A stretch of 64,000 bases of DNA, taken from positions 1-64,000 of the forward strand of contig JANQEQ010000097.1 in assembly GCA_028278245.1 (NCBI GenBank). Direction: 5' to 3'. The number at the start of each line of letters is the position of its first letter. Position 1 is the stretch's first letter. A program made the position numbers and the translations under genes. The notes beneath the pieces were generated by a model that did no database searches, was not told where the DNA came from, and saw only the letters and a program-made list of their open reading frames with translations. Shown here in pieces: positions 36,340 to 46,164 of this stretch. The stretch comes from Phycisphaerales bacterium (GTDB taxonomy: Bacteria; Planctomycetota; Phycisphaerae; Phycisphaerales; SM1A02).

Positions 36340-37710
36340 CTACAACACAAACCGACTCAGATCTTCATCCGCGAGGACGGAAGTTAACCTTTCGCGTACG
36401 AAATCGGCGGTGATCACAATTTTCTTATCTTTCTTCTTGGCCATGTCCGGGGCATCGAAACTGATTTCCTCAAAGACCTGTTCGATCACCGTCATAAGTC
36501 GTCGTGCGCCGATGTTCTCCAGGCGATCGTTGGCTTCCGCGGCAAGTTCCGCCATGGTGTTGATCGCATTCGGCTCAAACACGACCTTCAATCCTTCCGT
36601 GGACATCAACGCTTCCTGCTGCTTGGTCAGTGCAGCATCCGGCTCCACGAGGATGCGTCGGAAATCCTCCTTAGTCAGCGCATCCAACTCTACTCGAATC
36701 GGGAACCTTCCCTGCAACTCCGGCATCATGTCGCTGACCTTGGCCATGTTGAATGCGCCGGCTGCGATGAACAGGATCTGATCAGTGTGGATCACGCCGT
36801 AGCGCGTGTTTACTGACGAACCTTCCACAATCGGAAGCAGATCGCGCTGCACCCCTTCTCGCGACACATCCGCTGACTTCCCTTCATGCCCTGCTGCGAT
36901 CTTGTCAATTTCATCGAGGAAGATGATGCCCGTCTGTTCCGTGCGCTCAATCGCCTGCTCGATAATCTTTTCGTTGTCGACCAACTTGTCGGTTTCCTCT
37001 TCCAGCAGGATGGCGCGTGCGCGGGCGACGGTCACACGCCGACGCTTGCTCTTTTCAGGGATGATATTTTCCAGCATGGAAGCCATGGAAGGATCCAACT
37101 GGTCAGCCCCCATCATGCCGATGATCGCGCCTTGCTTTTCCGTGACGGATATTTCAATCTCTCGCTCCTCAAGCTGGCCCTGTTGCAGTTTCTCCAGCAT
37201 CAACTGGCGGGTGCGCTCGTGAAGATCCGCTTCCGTCTCTTCCGTGGAACCCTCTTCCGTGCTCTGCACCCAGCCCTCGGCAGGTGGTTTGCCGATATCG
37301 CCCAGCAGCATGCTGACCAGTCGCTGCTCGACCGCTTCCTCCGCCTTGGGACGAACCTCCTGTGCATGCTCATGCCGCACCATGTTCACGCCCAGCTCCA
37401 GCAGATCGCGGATCATCGATTCGACATCCCGGCCGTGATATCCTACTTCAGTGTATTTCGACGCCTCGACCTTGATAAATGGAGCTGTGACGAGGTTAGA
37501 CAGGCGGCGTGAGATTTCGGTTTTTCCCACACCCGTCGGGCCGATCATGATGATATTTTTCGGCGCGATTTCACGGGCAATTTCCGGGCTCAATTGCTGA
37601 CGCCGCCAGCGATTACGAACGGCGATGGCGACGGCACGCTTGGCCTGATCCTGGCCGATGATGTGATGATCCAGGGCAGAAACGATCTCTCGCGGGGTCA
37701 GATTCTTCAT
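36340..37710 (-). CDS. hslU: HslU, ATPase subunit of the HslUV protease
   Basis: A 456-residue AAA+ unfoldase. It begins with LTPREIVSALDHHIIGQDQAKRAVAIA, has the Walker [15 protein letters not shown], the pore-loop region VEASKYTEVGYHGRDVE, the I-domain (about 110-240), Walker B IIFLDEIDKIA, and the C-terminal DLSRFVL that docks into HslV. Everything fits a working HslU. HslV, normally encoded beside it, is not found in the flanking genes (aroDE and aroC). Confidence 0.95.
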   Translation of the reverse strand: MKNLTPREIVSALDHHIIGQDQAKRAVAIAVRNRWRRQQLSPEIAREIAPKNIIMIGPTGVGKTEISRRLSNLVTAPFIKVEASKYTEVGYHGRDVESMIRDLLELGVNMVRHEHAQEVRPKAEEAVEQRLVSMLLGDIGKPPAEGWVQSTEEGSTEETEADLHERTRQLMLEKLQQGQLEEREIEISVTEKQGAIIGMMGADQLDPSMASMLENIIPEKSKRRRVTVARARAILLEEETDKLVDNEKIIEQAIERTEQTGIIFLDEIDKIAAGHEGKSADVSREGVQRDLLPIVEGSSVNTRYGVIHTDQILFIAAGAFNMAKVSDMMPELQGRFPIRVELDALTKEDFRRILVEPDAALTKQQEALMSTEGLKVVFEPNAINTMAELAAEANDRLENIGARRLMTVIEQVFEEISFDAPDMAKKKDKKIVITADFVRERLTSVLADEDLSRFVL

Positions 37711-37907
37711 GCCCCTATGGTAGAGGTTTCCGGTAGATCCGGCGCGTGTGGACTGGTTGAACTCTCAATGCTTCCATAACTCGAGTAGATTTCGCGCTTC
37801 TTGTGTGTGGGGGGTGATTTACCTGATTATTCATTGGTCCCAAACCGGACACTCCTTTGGCAGCTCTGTCAAGCCCCGCAATTGTGTGGGGGGGGTATGA
37901 TGATGGG

Positions 37908-39095
37908 ATGACCACATTGACCTATCACACTGCCGGTGAGTCGCACGGCCCGGCTCTGACAACGCTCATCCAGGGGATCCCTGCCGGGCTGGAGATCGAG
38001 ATTGATTTCATCAACGCCGAGTTGCGCCGACGCCAGGGGGGGTATGGTCGCGGCGCTCGCCAAAAGATGGAAGTAGATCAGATCGAGATTCTGGGCGGAG
38101 TTCGTCAGGGCTTCACGACCGGCGGTCCGGTGGTGTTGCAGATCACCAATGCAGACAATCGCCTGGATGATTCCGAGCAGACGCCGCCGGTGTATCGGCC
38201 ACGCCCCGGCCATGCGGATCTTGCCGGTGCGCTCAAGTGGCTGACGACCGATTGCCGCAACACGCTGGAACGAGCCAGTGCACGTGAGACGGCTGCTCGA
38301 ACTGCCGCCGGCGCGTTGGCGCGTTGTTTTCTGCGTGAGTTTGAGATTGAAACATTTGGCTTTGTTCGCAGTCTGCTGGATGCGTGTACGGAAGTTGAAA
38401 TCACCGAGGACAATCTCGGCGACCTGTTGCACCAACGCGATGCTTCGGAAGTGTACTGCCCGGACCATGAAGTCAGTCAGCGCATCATTGATCACATCAG
38501 GCGCGTCAAAACAGAAAAAGATACAGTCGGCGGCATAGTGGAGACGCATGTCTTCGGTTGTCCGCCGGGTCTGGGTTCCTGCGTGCAATTTGATCAGAAG
38601 TTAGAGGGAACAATTGCGCAAGCCGTGATGGGAATACAGGCATTCAAGGCGGTGGAAATTGGATTGGGCACAGGTTATGCCAGACGCCAGGGTTCACAGG
38701 CACATGATCCGATCACGTTTGATAATGCGCGGCGAAGTGAAGCGAGCCTGGGATTTCATCGACCGACGAATCACGCCGGCGGACTGGAAGGTGGCATGAC
38801 CAACGGCATGCCGATCGTGGTGCGGGGAACGATGAAACCGATCAGCACGCTCCTGCAGGGTATGCCCAGTGTTAATTTAAATACGCTCCAGGCTGATCAG
38901 AGCACTTATGAGCGCAGTGATGTTTGCGCGCTGCCTGCTGCAAGTGTGGTGATGGAGAATGTTATCGCCTTTGAAGTCACCCGCGCTTTTCTTGATAAGT
39001 TCGCCGGCGATTCCATGCACCAGGTGCAGGCCAACTACGATACTTACATGGACTTGGCGCGCCAATTACCACTGGAACCGGTTGAGGGGGAGTAA
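37908..39095 (+). CDS. aroC: Chorismate synthase
   Basis: A 395-residue flavoenzyme that makes chorismate from EPSP. Signatures: GESHGPALTTLIQGIPAG, RRRQGGYGRGARQKME, RPGHADLAGALKW, RASARETAARTAAGA and the C-terminal NHAGGLEGGMTNGMPIVVR. The ATG at 37908 gives the conserved TYHTAGESHG start; the longer frame from 37857 is not conserved. The 197-bp gap from hslU holds GTGTGGGGGG twice (about 37803 and 37883), the second just before the start codon. Confidence 0.96.
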   Translation: MTTLTYHTAGESHGPALTTLIQGIPAGLEIEIDFINAELRRRQGGYGRGARQKMEVDQIEILGGVRQGFTTGGPVVLQITNADNRLDDSEQTPPVYRPRPGHADLAGALKWLTTDCRNTLERASARETAARTAAGALARCFLREFEIETFGFVRSLLDACTEVEITEDNLGDLLHQRDASEVYCPDHEVSQRIIDHIRRVKTEKDTVGGIVETHVFGCPPGLGSCVQFDQKLEGTIAQAVMGIQAFKAVEIGLGTGYARRQGSQAHDPITFDNARRSEASLGFHRPTNHAGGLEGGMTNGMPIVVRGTMKPISTLLQGMPSVNLNTLQADQSTYERSDVCALPAASVVMENVIAFEVTRAFLDKFAGDSMHQVQANYDTYMDLARQLPLEPVEGE

Positions 39096-39118
39096 ATTCA
39101 ATCATTGTGTCTGCAATC

Positions 39119-39262
39119 AAGCCGGTTCTGACATGCATTTGATGTGAATACATCGTAAGCCGGTTCTGACGAGTCTTCGAGGAAGAGCCGGGTAGGAAAA
39201 GCATCGTAACCGAGATACCCGGGCCTTCGTGATCGTAAAACGATCACTCAAATCCGGCTTGT
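39119..39262. repeat. Palindromic repeat, AAGCCGG family, long copy
   Basis: AAGCCGGTTCTGAC occurs twice in direct order (39120-39133 and 39158-39171), and the segment ends in TCCGGCTT. Inside, GAAGAGCCGGGTA faces ATACCCGGGCC, and GATCGTAAAACGATC is a hairpin. Parts match the copies at 778-820, 31437-31517 and 52280-52376. The repeat fills most of the gap between aroC and the next gene. Confidence 0.8.
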
Positions 39263-39341
39263 GATATAATTGTGATAGAAATGTAGTGATAGAGTTGCGT
39301 AAATATTGAATGCATAATGTCGGGGAGGAGTCCTGCGTATC

Positions 39342-40259
39342 ATGGTTCACGTCAAGATGAAAACCGTTCGTAGGTTGTTGCTATTTTTTTTGGTCGGCTG
39401 CGCCATAAATATTCTTGTGGCTTGGTTTGCCGCATTTAATTTTCCACCAGCGAGATTTGCAGTATTTCCTGGTCGGGAGCAAGATCCGACAGCAGCGATT
39501 CTCTGGAAGCAATTCCGGCAGAGTGATTGGCCTGAGCATCCGGAAGAGATGACAAAGTCTCAAGGTTCCAATTTTACACTGACCACAGGTTTTACTGAAA
39601 ACGAATACATCTACTTTGTGACCGAGGCTCGATACGGCTATCCTTGCCGCAGCTTGTCCTGTTACATTTGGGGGAACAGTCTGCTAGGTAAATATTACGA
39701 AAAGACACTGCCAAAGCATGATGTGGCTCATTTTTTTCTGGCAGATACAAGATTCCTGTTTCCGACTCATCCACTGTGGGTGGGATTTCTGGTCAATAGT
39801 CTTCTCTACGGTTTCGCCTTATATCTTTTCATCGTGTTTACTGTATACCGCAGGAAGAGAGACCATCTTGAACGACTGCGATGCCCGCAATGCGCTTATC
39901 CAATTATTGAATGGAAGAAGTGCCCGGAGTGTGGATTCAATCTGTCTTCGATACCAATTCGTGTACGCCGGAAAGTCCAGGGTGGGATGGTGGCAACCCA
40001 AAATGCAGAAGATGGAATTAAAGCTCATCTTGCTGCGGAGAAACGCTACAAGTCTAAAAAATATCTTCCTCTTTTTGCGGTTCACGCTGCATTAACGGGA
40101 GGGTGCATATTGTTGGCCTTGGGAGATCCAAATCTCTTCAGCATCACTCTAGGTGCAATCGTACTGGTTGCTTTTTGTGTTGCATTCCCATTCTGGTTGA
40201 GGTTTCCCAAAGGGACTAAACTTGAACCTAATTCAGATCAAAACGAGGAAAAGAAGTAG
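39342..40259 (+). CDS. Membrane protein with a cytoplasmic zinc ribbon
   Basis: A 305-residue protein of unknown function. One membrane span near the N-terminus (about 8-28), a soluble domain of about 110 residues, a second span (about 148-168), then a four-cysteine zinc ribbon (LRCPQCAYPI...KKCPECGFNL), a basic helix and two more spans (about 245-285). Such short ribbons of CPxC/CPEC type after a membrane span are frequent in Phycisphaerae membrane proteins. GGGGAGGAG precedes the ATG at 39342 by about 11 bp; the ATG at 39357 is also possible. Confidence 0.75.
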   Translation: MVHVKMKTVRRLLLFFLVGCAINILVAWFAAFNFPPARFAVFPGREQDPTAAILWKQFRQSDWPEHPEEMTKSQGSNFTLTTGFTENEYIYFVTEARYGYPCRSLSCYIWGNSLLGKYYEKTLPKHDVAHFFLADTRFLFPTHPLWVGFLVNSLLYGFALYLFIVFTVYRRKRDHLERLRCPQCAYPIIEWKKCPECGFNLSSIPIRVRRKVQGGMVATQNAEDGIKAHLAAEKRYKSKKYLPLFAVHAALTGGCILLALGDPNLFSITLGAIVLVAFCVAFPFWLRFPKGTKLEPNSDQNEEKK

Positions 40260-40275
40260 ATTAATTCAATCTACT

Positions 40276-41025
40276 TCAATCCCCCTGCATTCCCCTCACA
40301 GATCCCCGGTCGGGAGGATCCGGTTTCACGGGAACCGCAATACTTATATCCGGCGGGACTGAAAGTAGTAAGAATGCATCTTCAGGCAGATCTTCATACA
40401 ACACAGTAAACTTCACCTGGCCGCGCCAGATGGCAGGCATCTTCTGACCACGCTTGCGTTTCTTGACCTGGTACCACTCAGTAAATACTGCGTTGAGGCC
40501 ATCGGGAGTCACGATCTGAAGTGTGGGGGGGGGATCGTTACTGTCGGCAACCTCCAACATAACGGTCATCGTGTTGGGAATGCCCGGCCAGCTATTCAGG
40601 TAAAACAAAGGCGGCTCGCGTTTACCAATCCCTACAACCCGCAGGATCTGAATACCCTTATCCTTAAATATCAGCGTGACCTGTGCTCGCTTGCGGGCGG
40701 AAACGGTCAGTGATAGTTCAACGGGGATATCAATGGAATTACCCGGCGGAATAACGGCCGACGCCAGATCCACTGCAGTGCAACCGCAACTGGATTTTAC
40801 TTTTTCGATAACAACAGTTTCCTTCCCCCGGTTGGTGAGATGGAATACATGCTCTTTCATTCCCCGGCCGTCAATCAGCGTGATAATGCCAAAGTCGTGT
40901 TTGCATTCCCCGGCCAGCGGGTTTCGCGACATGAAATACACGAATGTCAAACCGCTGCCGACAAACACAACAATCACCAGCAGTACAATCAGAAGTGCTC
41001 GATGATGTCGGCGAGGTTGATTCAT
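40276..41025 (-). CDS. DUF1573-type membrane-anchored protein
   Basis: A 249-residue protein with one N-terminal span (about 10-32). Residues 40-130 match DUF1573: HDFGII, HVFHLTNRGKETVVIEKVKSSCGCTAV and IPPGNSIDIPVEL, with the CGCT motif; this is an immunoglobulin-like beta-sandwich. The remaining 120 residues are beta-rich and unrecognised. Such proteins are numerous in Planctomycetota and Bacteroidota; their role is unknown. It converges with the zinc-ribbon gene (16 bp between stops) and diverges from clpB. Confidence 0.8.
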   Translation of the reverse strand: MNQPRRHHRALLIVLLVIVVFVGSGLTFVYFMSRNPLAGECKHDFGIITLIDGRGMKEHVFHLTNRGKETVVIEKVKSSCGCTAVDLASAVIPPGNSIDIPVELSLTVSARKRAQVTLIFKDKGIQILRVVGIGKREPPLFYLNSWPGIPNTMTVMLEVADSNDPPPTLQIVTPDGLNAVFTEWYQVKKRKRGQKMPAIWRGQVKFTVLYEDLPEDAFLLLSVPPDISIAVPVKPDPPDRGSVRGMQGD

Positions 41026-41145
41026 ATCCAGGCAGCTCCGAATATCAAACGCGGTATTGTACCGCTGCTTGCACTATCCTAGCGGACAAGGCATGACAGA
41101 AAACATCGTGCGGTGAAACTGCAACCGCGGCAGGGGGGCAATGAC

Positions 41146-41177
41146 TGTGAAATCGGCTGAAGCAACCATCCCCATCT
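41146..41177 (+). promoter_or_regulatory. Possible heat-shock (sigma-32-like) promoter of clpB
   Basis: CCCCATCT (41170-41177) matches the sigma-32 -10 consensus CCCCATnT in full. TGTGAAA (41146-41152) resembles the -35 (CTTGAAA) but with a spacer of 17, longer than usual. No CIRCE inverted repeat was seen. Confidence 0.3.
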
Positions 41178-41279
41178 GCCATCATGGCAGGAATTTTCAG
41201 CCATAATCCGATAAGAAATGGGCATAACGGCGGCGCGAATTTTGCAGATTTTCCCGTGTAACCGTACCGGAGGTGCAAT

Positions 41280-43895
41280 ATGCGCATGGACCGTTTCACC
41301 ACAATGGCACAACAGGCACTGGCTGATGCCCAGTCTCAGGCAATTCGCAAGCAGAATCCACAGATCACGCCGCTGCACCTGCTTGGTGTGTTGCTGGAAG
41401 AAGCTGAGGGTATTGCTCGATCAATCCTGGCCAAGGCGGGGGTGAATCCTGATCAGGTCGCGCAGGTTGCGGAGGCGGAGCTCAATCATCTTCCTGCGGT
41501 GAAAACCGGTGAGGGAAGCACGCCGGCGCAAATCCCCCCCAGTCCGGAACTGATGCAGGTGCTTGCTTCTGTCGAAGATAAAGCGCAAAAGCTCGGCGAC
41601 AGTTACGTCTCCTGTGAACATCTTCTGTTGTCACTTTCGGAAATAGAATCCCCTGCCCGCGAAGCATTATCCATTCACGGCTTGAATCACGATCGCATCA
41701 TGGAAGCAATTCAAACATTGCGCAAGGAATCGGGCGTCAATCACATCAACGATCCTGGAGCGGAATCAACCTACGAAGCACTCAAGAAATACGGCATCGA
41801 TCTGATCGACCTTGCCCAGAGCGGGAAATTGGATCCGGTCATCGGGCGCGACGAGGAAATTCGCCGTTGTCTGCAGGTACTTTCGCGCCGCACCAAGAAC
41901 AACCCTGTGCTTATCGGCGAACCTGGTGTAGGGAAAACGGCAATCGTCGAAGGTATCGCCCAGCGGATTGTTAACCAGGATTGTCCCGCGTCGATGAATG
42001 ATGCACGCTTGATCGTGCTGGATATCGGGCAATTGGTGGCAGGGGCAAAGTTCCGCGGTGAATTTGAAGAGCGTCTCAAGGCAGTGCTGCGTGAGGTAAC
42101 TGCGGCTGAGGGTAAGATCATTCTGTTTATCGATGAGTTGCACACGATCGTCGGTGCGGGGGCGGCTGAAGGTGCAGTGGCGGCAGGTAATCTCCTCAAG
42201 CCGGCACTGGCGCGCGGTGAGCTGCGCTGCATCGGCGCGACAACGCTCGATGAGTACCGCAAACACATCGAGTCGGATGCTGCATTTGAACGTCGTTTCC
42301 AGCCGGTGTATGTCGATCAACCTTCTGTTGAGGACACTATCGCAATTTTACGCGGACTGAAGGGTCGCTACGAAGCGCACCACGGCGTTCGGATTCGGGA
42401 CGGAGCTTTGGTCACCGCCGCCACGCTCAGTCAACGTTATATCACCGATCGTTTCCTGCCGGACAAGGCGATCGATCTGCTTGACGAAGCGTCCTCGAAG
42501 TTAAGAATCGAAAATGATTCCATGCCTCGAGAGCTTGATGAGTTGCGCCGCAGGATCATGCAACTTGAGATCGAGCGTGAAGCATTGAAGCGTGAATCGG
42601 ATGAAGAATCGCGCAAGCGACTGGACACCCTGGAAAAGGAACTGGCGGAGCTGAACGAGGAAAACAGTGCGCTCAGCGCTCGCTGGGATGTGGAAAAAGC
42701 CGAACTGGATGAGATCAAAGCGATCAAGGCGGAGATTGACCAGAAACGCGTCGAATTGGAACAATCGCAGAGGCGTGGCGATCTGGAACAGGCGGCGCGA
42801 ATCCAGTACGGCGATCTCGTTGAGCTGGACAAGCGACTGAACCAGGCGGAGGAGAATCTCAATCAACGCCAATTGGATGACCAGGCACTGGTCAAGGAGG
42901 AAGTTGATTCGGAACTGATTGCCGAGATCGTCGGGTCATGGACCGGTATACCGGTATCCCGGCTCGTGGAAGGTGAGCGCGAAAAACTCCTGCGCATGGA
43001 AAAGGAATTGCAGAAGCGCGTTGTCGGTCAGGATGAAGCCGTACGCGCAGTGTCCGATGCCGTCCGGAGAAATCGCGCGGGTCTGAGTCCGATGACACGA
43101 CCGATCGGATCGTTCCTGTTCCTCGGCCCAACAGGTGTCGGTAAAACGGAACTGTGCAAAGCTCTGGCGGAATTTCTCTTTGACACTGAAGAGGCCATGA
43201 TACGCATCGACATGAGCGAGTACATGGAGCAGCATGCCGTCGCGCGGCTCATCGGCGCCCCGCCCGGTTACGTCGGCTATGACGAGGGAGGTCGGCTTAC
43301 CGAAGCAGTGCGCAGGCGTCCGTATTGCGTTGTCCTGTTTGATGAAATGGAAAAGGCGCATCCCGATGTGAGTAACGTACTGCTGCAGATTCTGGATGAC
43401 GGTCGATTGACAGACGGCCACGGTAGAACGGTTGATTTCAAAAATTCCATTATCGTGATGACAAGCAATATCGGATCCGATGCCATACTTCAGATGACGG
43501 AGGATGGGGCGATTGATGCGGAGATTGAAGCGCACATGCGGCAGGTGCTCAAGGCTGCCTTCCGCCCCGAATTGCTCAATCGCATCGACGAAACCATCAC
43601 CTTCACCCAGTTGACCAAGGATGACTTGACGCACATTGTCAAAATCCAGGTGCGCGATCTTCAGGATCGACTCAGTGAGCGCGAACTGAAGTTAACATTG
43701 ACCGAAGATGCACAGAAGGCGCTGGCAGATGAGGGATTCGATCCGCATTTCGGTGCAAGGCCGCTCAAGAGAATTATTCAACAACGTGTGGAAAATGCAC
43801 TGGCCACGCGGCTCCTGGCCGGCGAATTCCAAAGCGAAGATCATATCGAAGTTGACTATCAGGGAAAGAGCTTTGTGTTTACCAAGAAAACCTAA
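41280..43895 (+). CDS. clpB: ClpB disaggregase chaperone
   Basis: An 871-residue Hsp100 that with DnaK resolves protein aggregates. Clp N-terminal repeats (1-150), first AAA+ module with [13 protein letters not shown] and [12 protein letters not shown], the long coiled-coil middle domain that defines ClpB (about 410-530, rich in Glu, Arg and Lys), and the second AAA+ module with [17 protein letters not shown] and [19 protein letters not shown] lies 6 bp before the ATG at 41280. The 3' end overlaps the convergent tatD gene by 4 bp. Confidence 0.97.
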   Translation: MRMDRFTTMAQQALADAQSQAIRKQNPQITPLHLLGVLLEEAEGIARSILAKAGVNPDQVAQVAEAELNHLPAVKTGEGSTPAQIPPSPELMQVLASVEDKAQKLGDSYVSCEHLLLSLSEIESPAREALSIHGLNHDRIMEAIQTLRKESGVNHINDPGAESTYEALKKYGIDLIDLAQSGKLDPVIGRDEEIRRCLQVLSRRTKNNPVLIGEPGVGKTAIVEGIAQRIVNQDCPASMNDARLIVLDIGQLVAGAKFRGEFEERLKAVLREVTAAEGKIILFIDELHTIVGAGAAEGAVAAGNLLKPALARGELRCIGATTLDEYRKHIESDAAFERRFQPVYVDQPSVEDTIAILRGLKGRYEAHHGVRIRDGALVTAATLSQRYITDRFLPDKAIDLLDEASSKLRIENDSMPRELDELRRRIMQLEIEREALKRESDEESRKRLDTLEKELAELNEENSALSARWDVEKAELDEIKAIKAEIDQKRVELEQSQRRGDLEQAARIQYGDLVELDKRLNQAEENLNQRQLDDQALVKEEVDSELIAEIVGSWTGIPVSRLVEGEREKLLRMEKELQKRVVGQDEAVRAVSDAVRRNRAGLSPMTRPIGSFLFLGPTGVGKTELCKALAEFLFDTEEAMIRIDMSEYMEQHAVARLIGAPPGYVGYDEGGRLTEAVRRRPYCVVLFDEMEKAHPDVSNVLLQILDDGRLTDGHGRTVDFKNSIIVMTSNIGSDAILQMTEDGAIDAEIEAHMRQVLKAAFRPELLNRIDETITFTQLTKDDLTHIVKIQVRDLQDRLSERELKLTLTEDAQKALADEGFDPHFGARPLKRIIQQRVENALATRLLAGEFQSEDHIEVDYQGKSFVFTKKT

Positions 43896-44698
43896 TTTCC
43901 TTCACCACTTTTCATCGGTGCCAACGTAATTCCGAAAAACCGCTCCGCATTCTCATCGGTAATCTGCTCGAACTTATGTTCATCACAGCCGCGCAGTTGT
44001 GCAAGAAATCGTGCAGTGTGAATGACATATTGCGGTTCATTGGGACGGATCTTCCTCAACGGTTCGGGTGTGAGAAACGGGGCATCAGTTTCCACCATGA
44101 TGCGATCGTCGGGAACCAGTTTTGCCGCTTCGGCGACTTCACGGGCATTTTTGAACGTGACCACGCCGGTGAAACTGATCCAGCCTCCGAAATCAAGCAC
44201 ATGCCGCGCATCATCGGGCGTGCCGGTGAAGCAGTGAAAGACATACCGAGACGGATCAAACGGCGCGCAGCTAAAGATATCAATCAGATCATCAAATGAA
44301 TCACGACAATGCACAATGATTGGCTTTTCTATCCCTTCCTCATGGCAGGTTTGTATAAACGCCAATTGCTCCTCCAGAACAGATACCTGCTTTGCGTGAG
44401 GGGGGTGGTCGTAATGATTATCCAGCCCAAGTTCACCCCAGGCGACACATTTTTCATGTTGTGCTGCGGACTTGACAAGATCCCACTGAATCGGCTCATC
44501 CGAATAAAGCGGATGTACACCGGCGCTGCACCAGAGATGGTCATGTTGTTGTGCCAGAGCAAGACTGCGTTGACTGTCATCGGATGTTGTGGCGACGGTG
44601 ATCATTCCCCGTAATCCGGCATTGCGCGCATCGGTAATGATCCGGTCAGTATCTTTGGACAATGGGGAAAGCGTGAGATGGCAATGTGTATCGATCAT
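43892..44698 (-). CDS. tatD: TatD-family metal-dependent DNase
   Basis: A 268-residue TIM-barrel hydrolase. Metal ligands: MIDTHCHL (HxH at the N-terminus), the glutamate of GELGLDNHYD, IVHCRDSFDD, FHCFTGTPDDA, and ETDAPFLTPEP near the C-terminus. TatD/YcfH enzymes act as 3'-5' deoxyribonucleases in repair or as related hydrolases. The 12-bp gap to the antiporter gene upstream suggests that tatD is the last gene of that operon. Confidence 0.93.
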   Translation of the reverse strand: MIDTHCHLTLSPLSKDTDRIITDARNAGLRGMITVATTSDDSQRSLALAQQHDHLWCSAGVHPLYSDEPIQWDLVKSAAQHEKCVAWGELGLDNHYDHPPHAKQVSVLEEQLAFIQTCHEEGIEKPIIVHCRDSFDDLIDIFSCAPFDPSRYVFHCFTGTPDDARHVLDFGGWISFTGVVTFKNAREVAEAAKLVPDDRIMVETDAPFLTPEPLRKIRPNEPQYVIHTARFLAQLRGCDEHKFEQITDENAERFFGITLAPMKSGEGN

Positions 44699-44709
44699 GT
44701 TGGTTCATT

Positions 44710-46164
44710 TTACTTTCGGGATATCTCTCCGGCTTTGATCAGGCCGAAGCGCATCAGCGGCGGACCGATCAACTGGTGCAGTGCAATCACCGCAAGCAAC
44801 AGGCTGGACAACTCCGTACTCCATGAGTGTCCATCTGAGTCACTAAAACTTTGCGAGATCTGCGTCACCAGCGCAATGGAAACACCCGCTTGGGCGGTGA
44901 AAATGGTCCACATCCAGCTTCGGGCCGGGTTTTCCAGTCGAGTTATGGTTCCCCCCAGCCAGGTTGTGAACCACAGCAGCACGCCCCGTAACGCCACGAT
45001 GAACAGTGCCAGCAGCCACAGATCGATCACTGCGTCGATCCGAATGCTCGCACCGGCCACGGCAAAGAACAGGCAATAGACCGGAAGCGACAACTCCTCC
45101 GTGGCGTGGAACATTGTGGCAGATTTTCTCGGCCAGAGGTTGGCCAGAACGAATCCTGCCACCAAAGCCACGAGTAACGGCTCCAGACCCAGAACATCGC
45201 TCAACAGCGCAAGACCAAAACCACAGGCGATCACGAAAATTGCCATGTGATCTGCCATGCGTCGAACGGCCAGGCGGAATAATCCTCCAACAGCGCAACC
45301 GGCAATCAACGAACCGATGAGATGCCAGGCAAGATGTCCAAGCACGTCGGCCGAACTCGTGATGTGTTGTTGAAGATCATCACCGCTTGGTATCACGCGC
45401 AGCGCGATTGCCATGAGAATGGTGAACAGAATAACAAGGATAAGATCCTTCACCACGGTGACGGCTAGCGCGATTTGCGTCATGATCCCTTCCGCATCGG
45501 TCTCCTTGATCATGGCTAGCACCGTGGCGGGTGAATTGGCCACAGCGATAATGGCAATGAGCATGCACATCATCATTGCAACTGTGAATGCCTGATCACC
45601 CAGCAAAGGAATACTTCCCCTGAATAAAAGTAATACTGACGTGATGATGAGAAATACAAGAACAACTCCGACCAATGTGATGGAAAGAATATGCTTCATC
45701 CCGCGCTTCAGCGCATCGAGCCTTATTTCTCCGCCGGCGGTGAAGGCAATGATTGATATTGCCAGATCATTCACCAACTGCATGTAATTCAGGGTTTCAT
45801 GAGGGATCAGCGGACGAGTTGGAATAAACCTGGCAAAGCTCGCTGATGATACAAGTGTGTCATAAAGCTCCGGTCCCACCAAAACGCCGAATATCAGATA
45901 ACCGGTGATCTTGGGTAGGTTAACTTTCCGGAAAATTAATCCGGTCATCCACGCGCCGATGAGCAGAAACCCCAGCGCAGCGGCGCTGCTGATAAGTCCC
46001 GGTGGTGGGGGGATGAACGGCACACCGAGTGGATCGAGAGGTTGAGTTAACTCCGCTTCCCAACCGATCGGCATGGATTGTGATCCCGGCTCAATATAAC
46101 GAAGCAGGAGCATTCCCCCCATCAGCAGGAACCATGCAAGCAATAAAAACCAGCGGTGCTTCAT
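44710..46164 (-). CDS. Cation/proton antiporter-like protein, CPA2 family (second of a pair)
   Basis: A 484-residue protein with about twelve hydrophobic segments. LPKITGYLIFGVLVGPELYD resembles the start of CPA2 (KefB/NhaS3/GerN) exchangers, and AFTAGGEIRLDALKRG the half-helix crossover. The C-terminus has FTAQAGVSIALVTQISQSF. It lacks KTN/TrkA domains, so regulation must come from separate proteins. It starts 4 bp inside the previous antiporter gene (46161-46164), as if the two make a heteromeric transporter or are co-translated. Ion specificity cannot be read. Confidence 0.82.
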   Translation of the reverse strand: MKHRWFLLLAWFLLMGGMLLLRYIEPGSQSMPIGWEAELTQPLDPLGVPFIPPPPGLISSAAALGFLLIGAWMTGLIFRKVNLPKITGYLIFGVLVGPELYDTLVSSASFARFIPTRPLIPHETLNYMQLVNDLAISIIAFTAGGEIRLDALKRGMKHILSITLVGVVLVFLIITSVLLLFRGSIPLLGDQAFTVAMMMCMLIAIIAVANSPATVLAMIKETDAEGIMTQIALAVTVVKDLILVILFTILMAIALRVIPSGDDLQQHITSSADVLGHLAWHLIGSLIAGCAVGGLFRLAVRRMADHMAIFVIACGFGLALLSDVLGLEPLLVALVAGFVLANLWPRKSATMFHATEELSLPVYCLFFAVAGASIRIDAVIDLWLLALFIVALRGVLLWFTTWLGGTITRLENPARSWMWTIFTAQAGVSIALVTQISQSFSDSDGHSWSTELSSLLLAVIALHQLIGPPLMRFGLIKAGEISRK

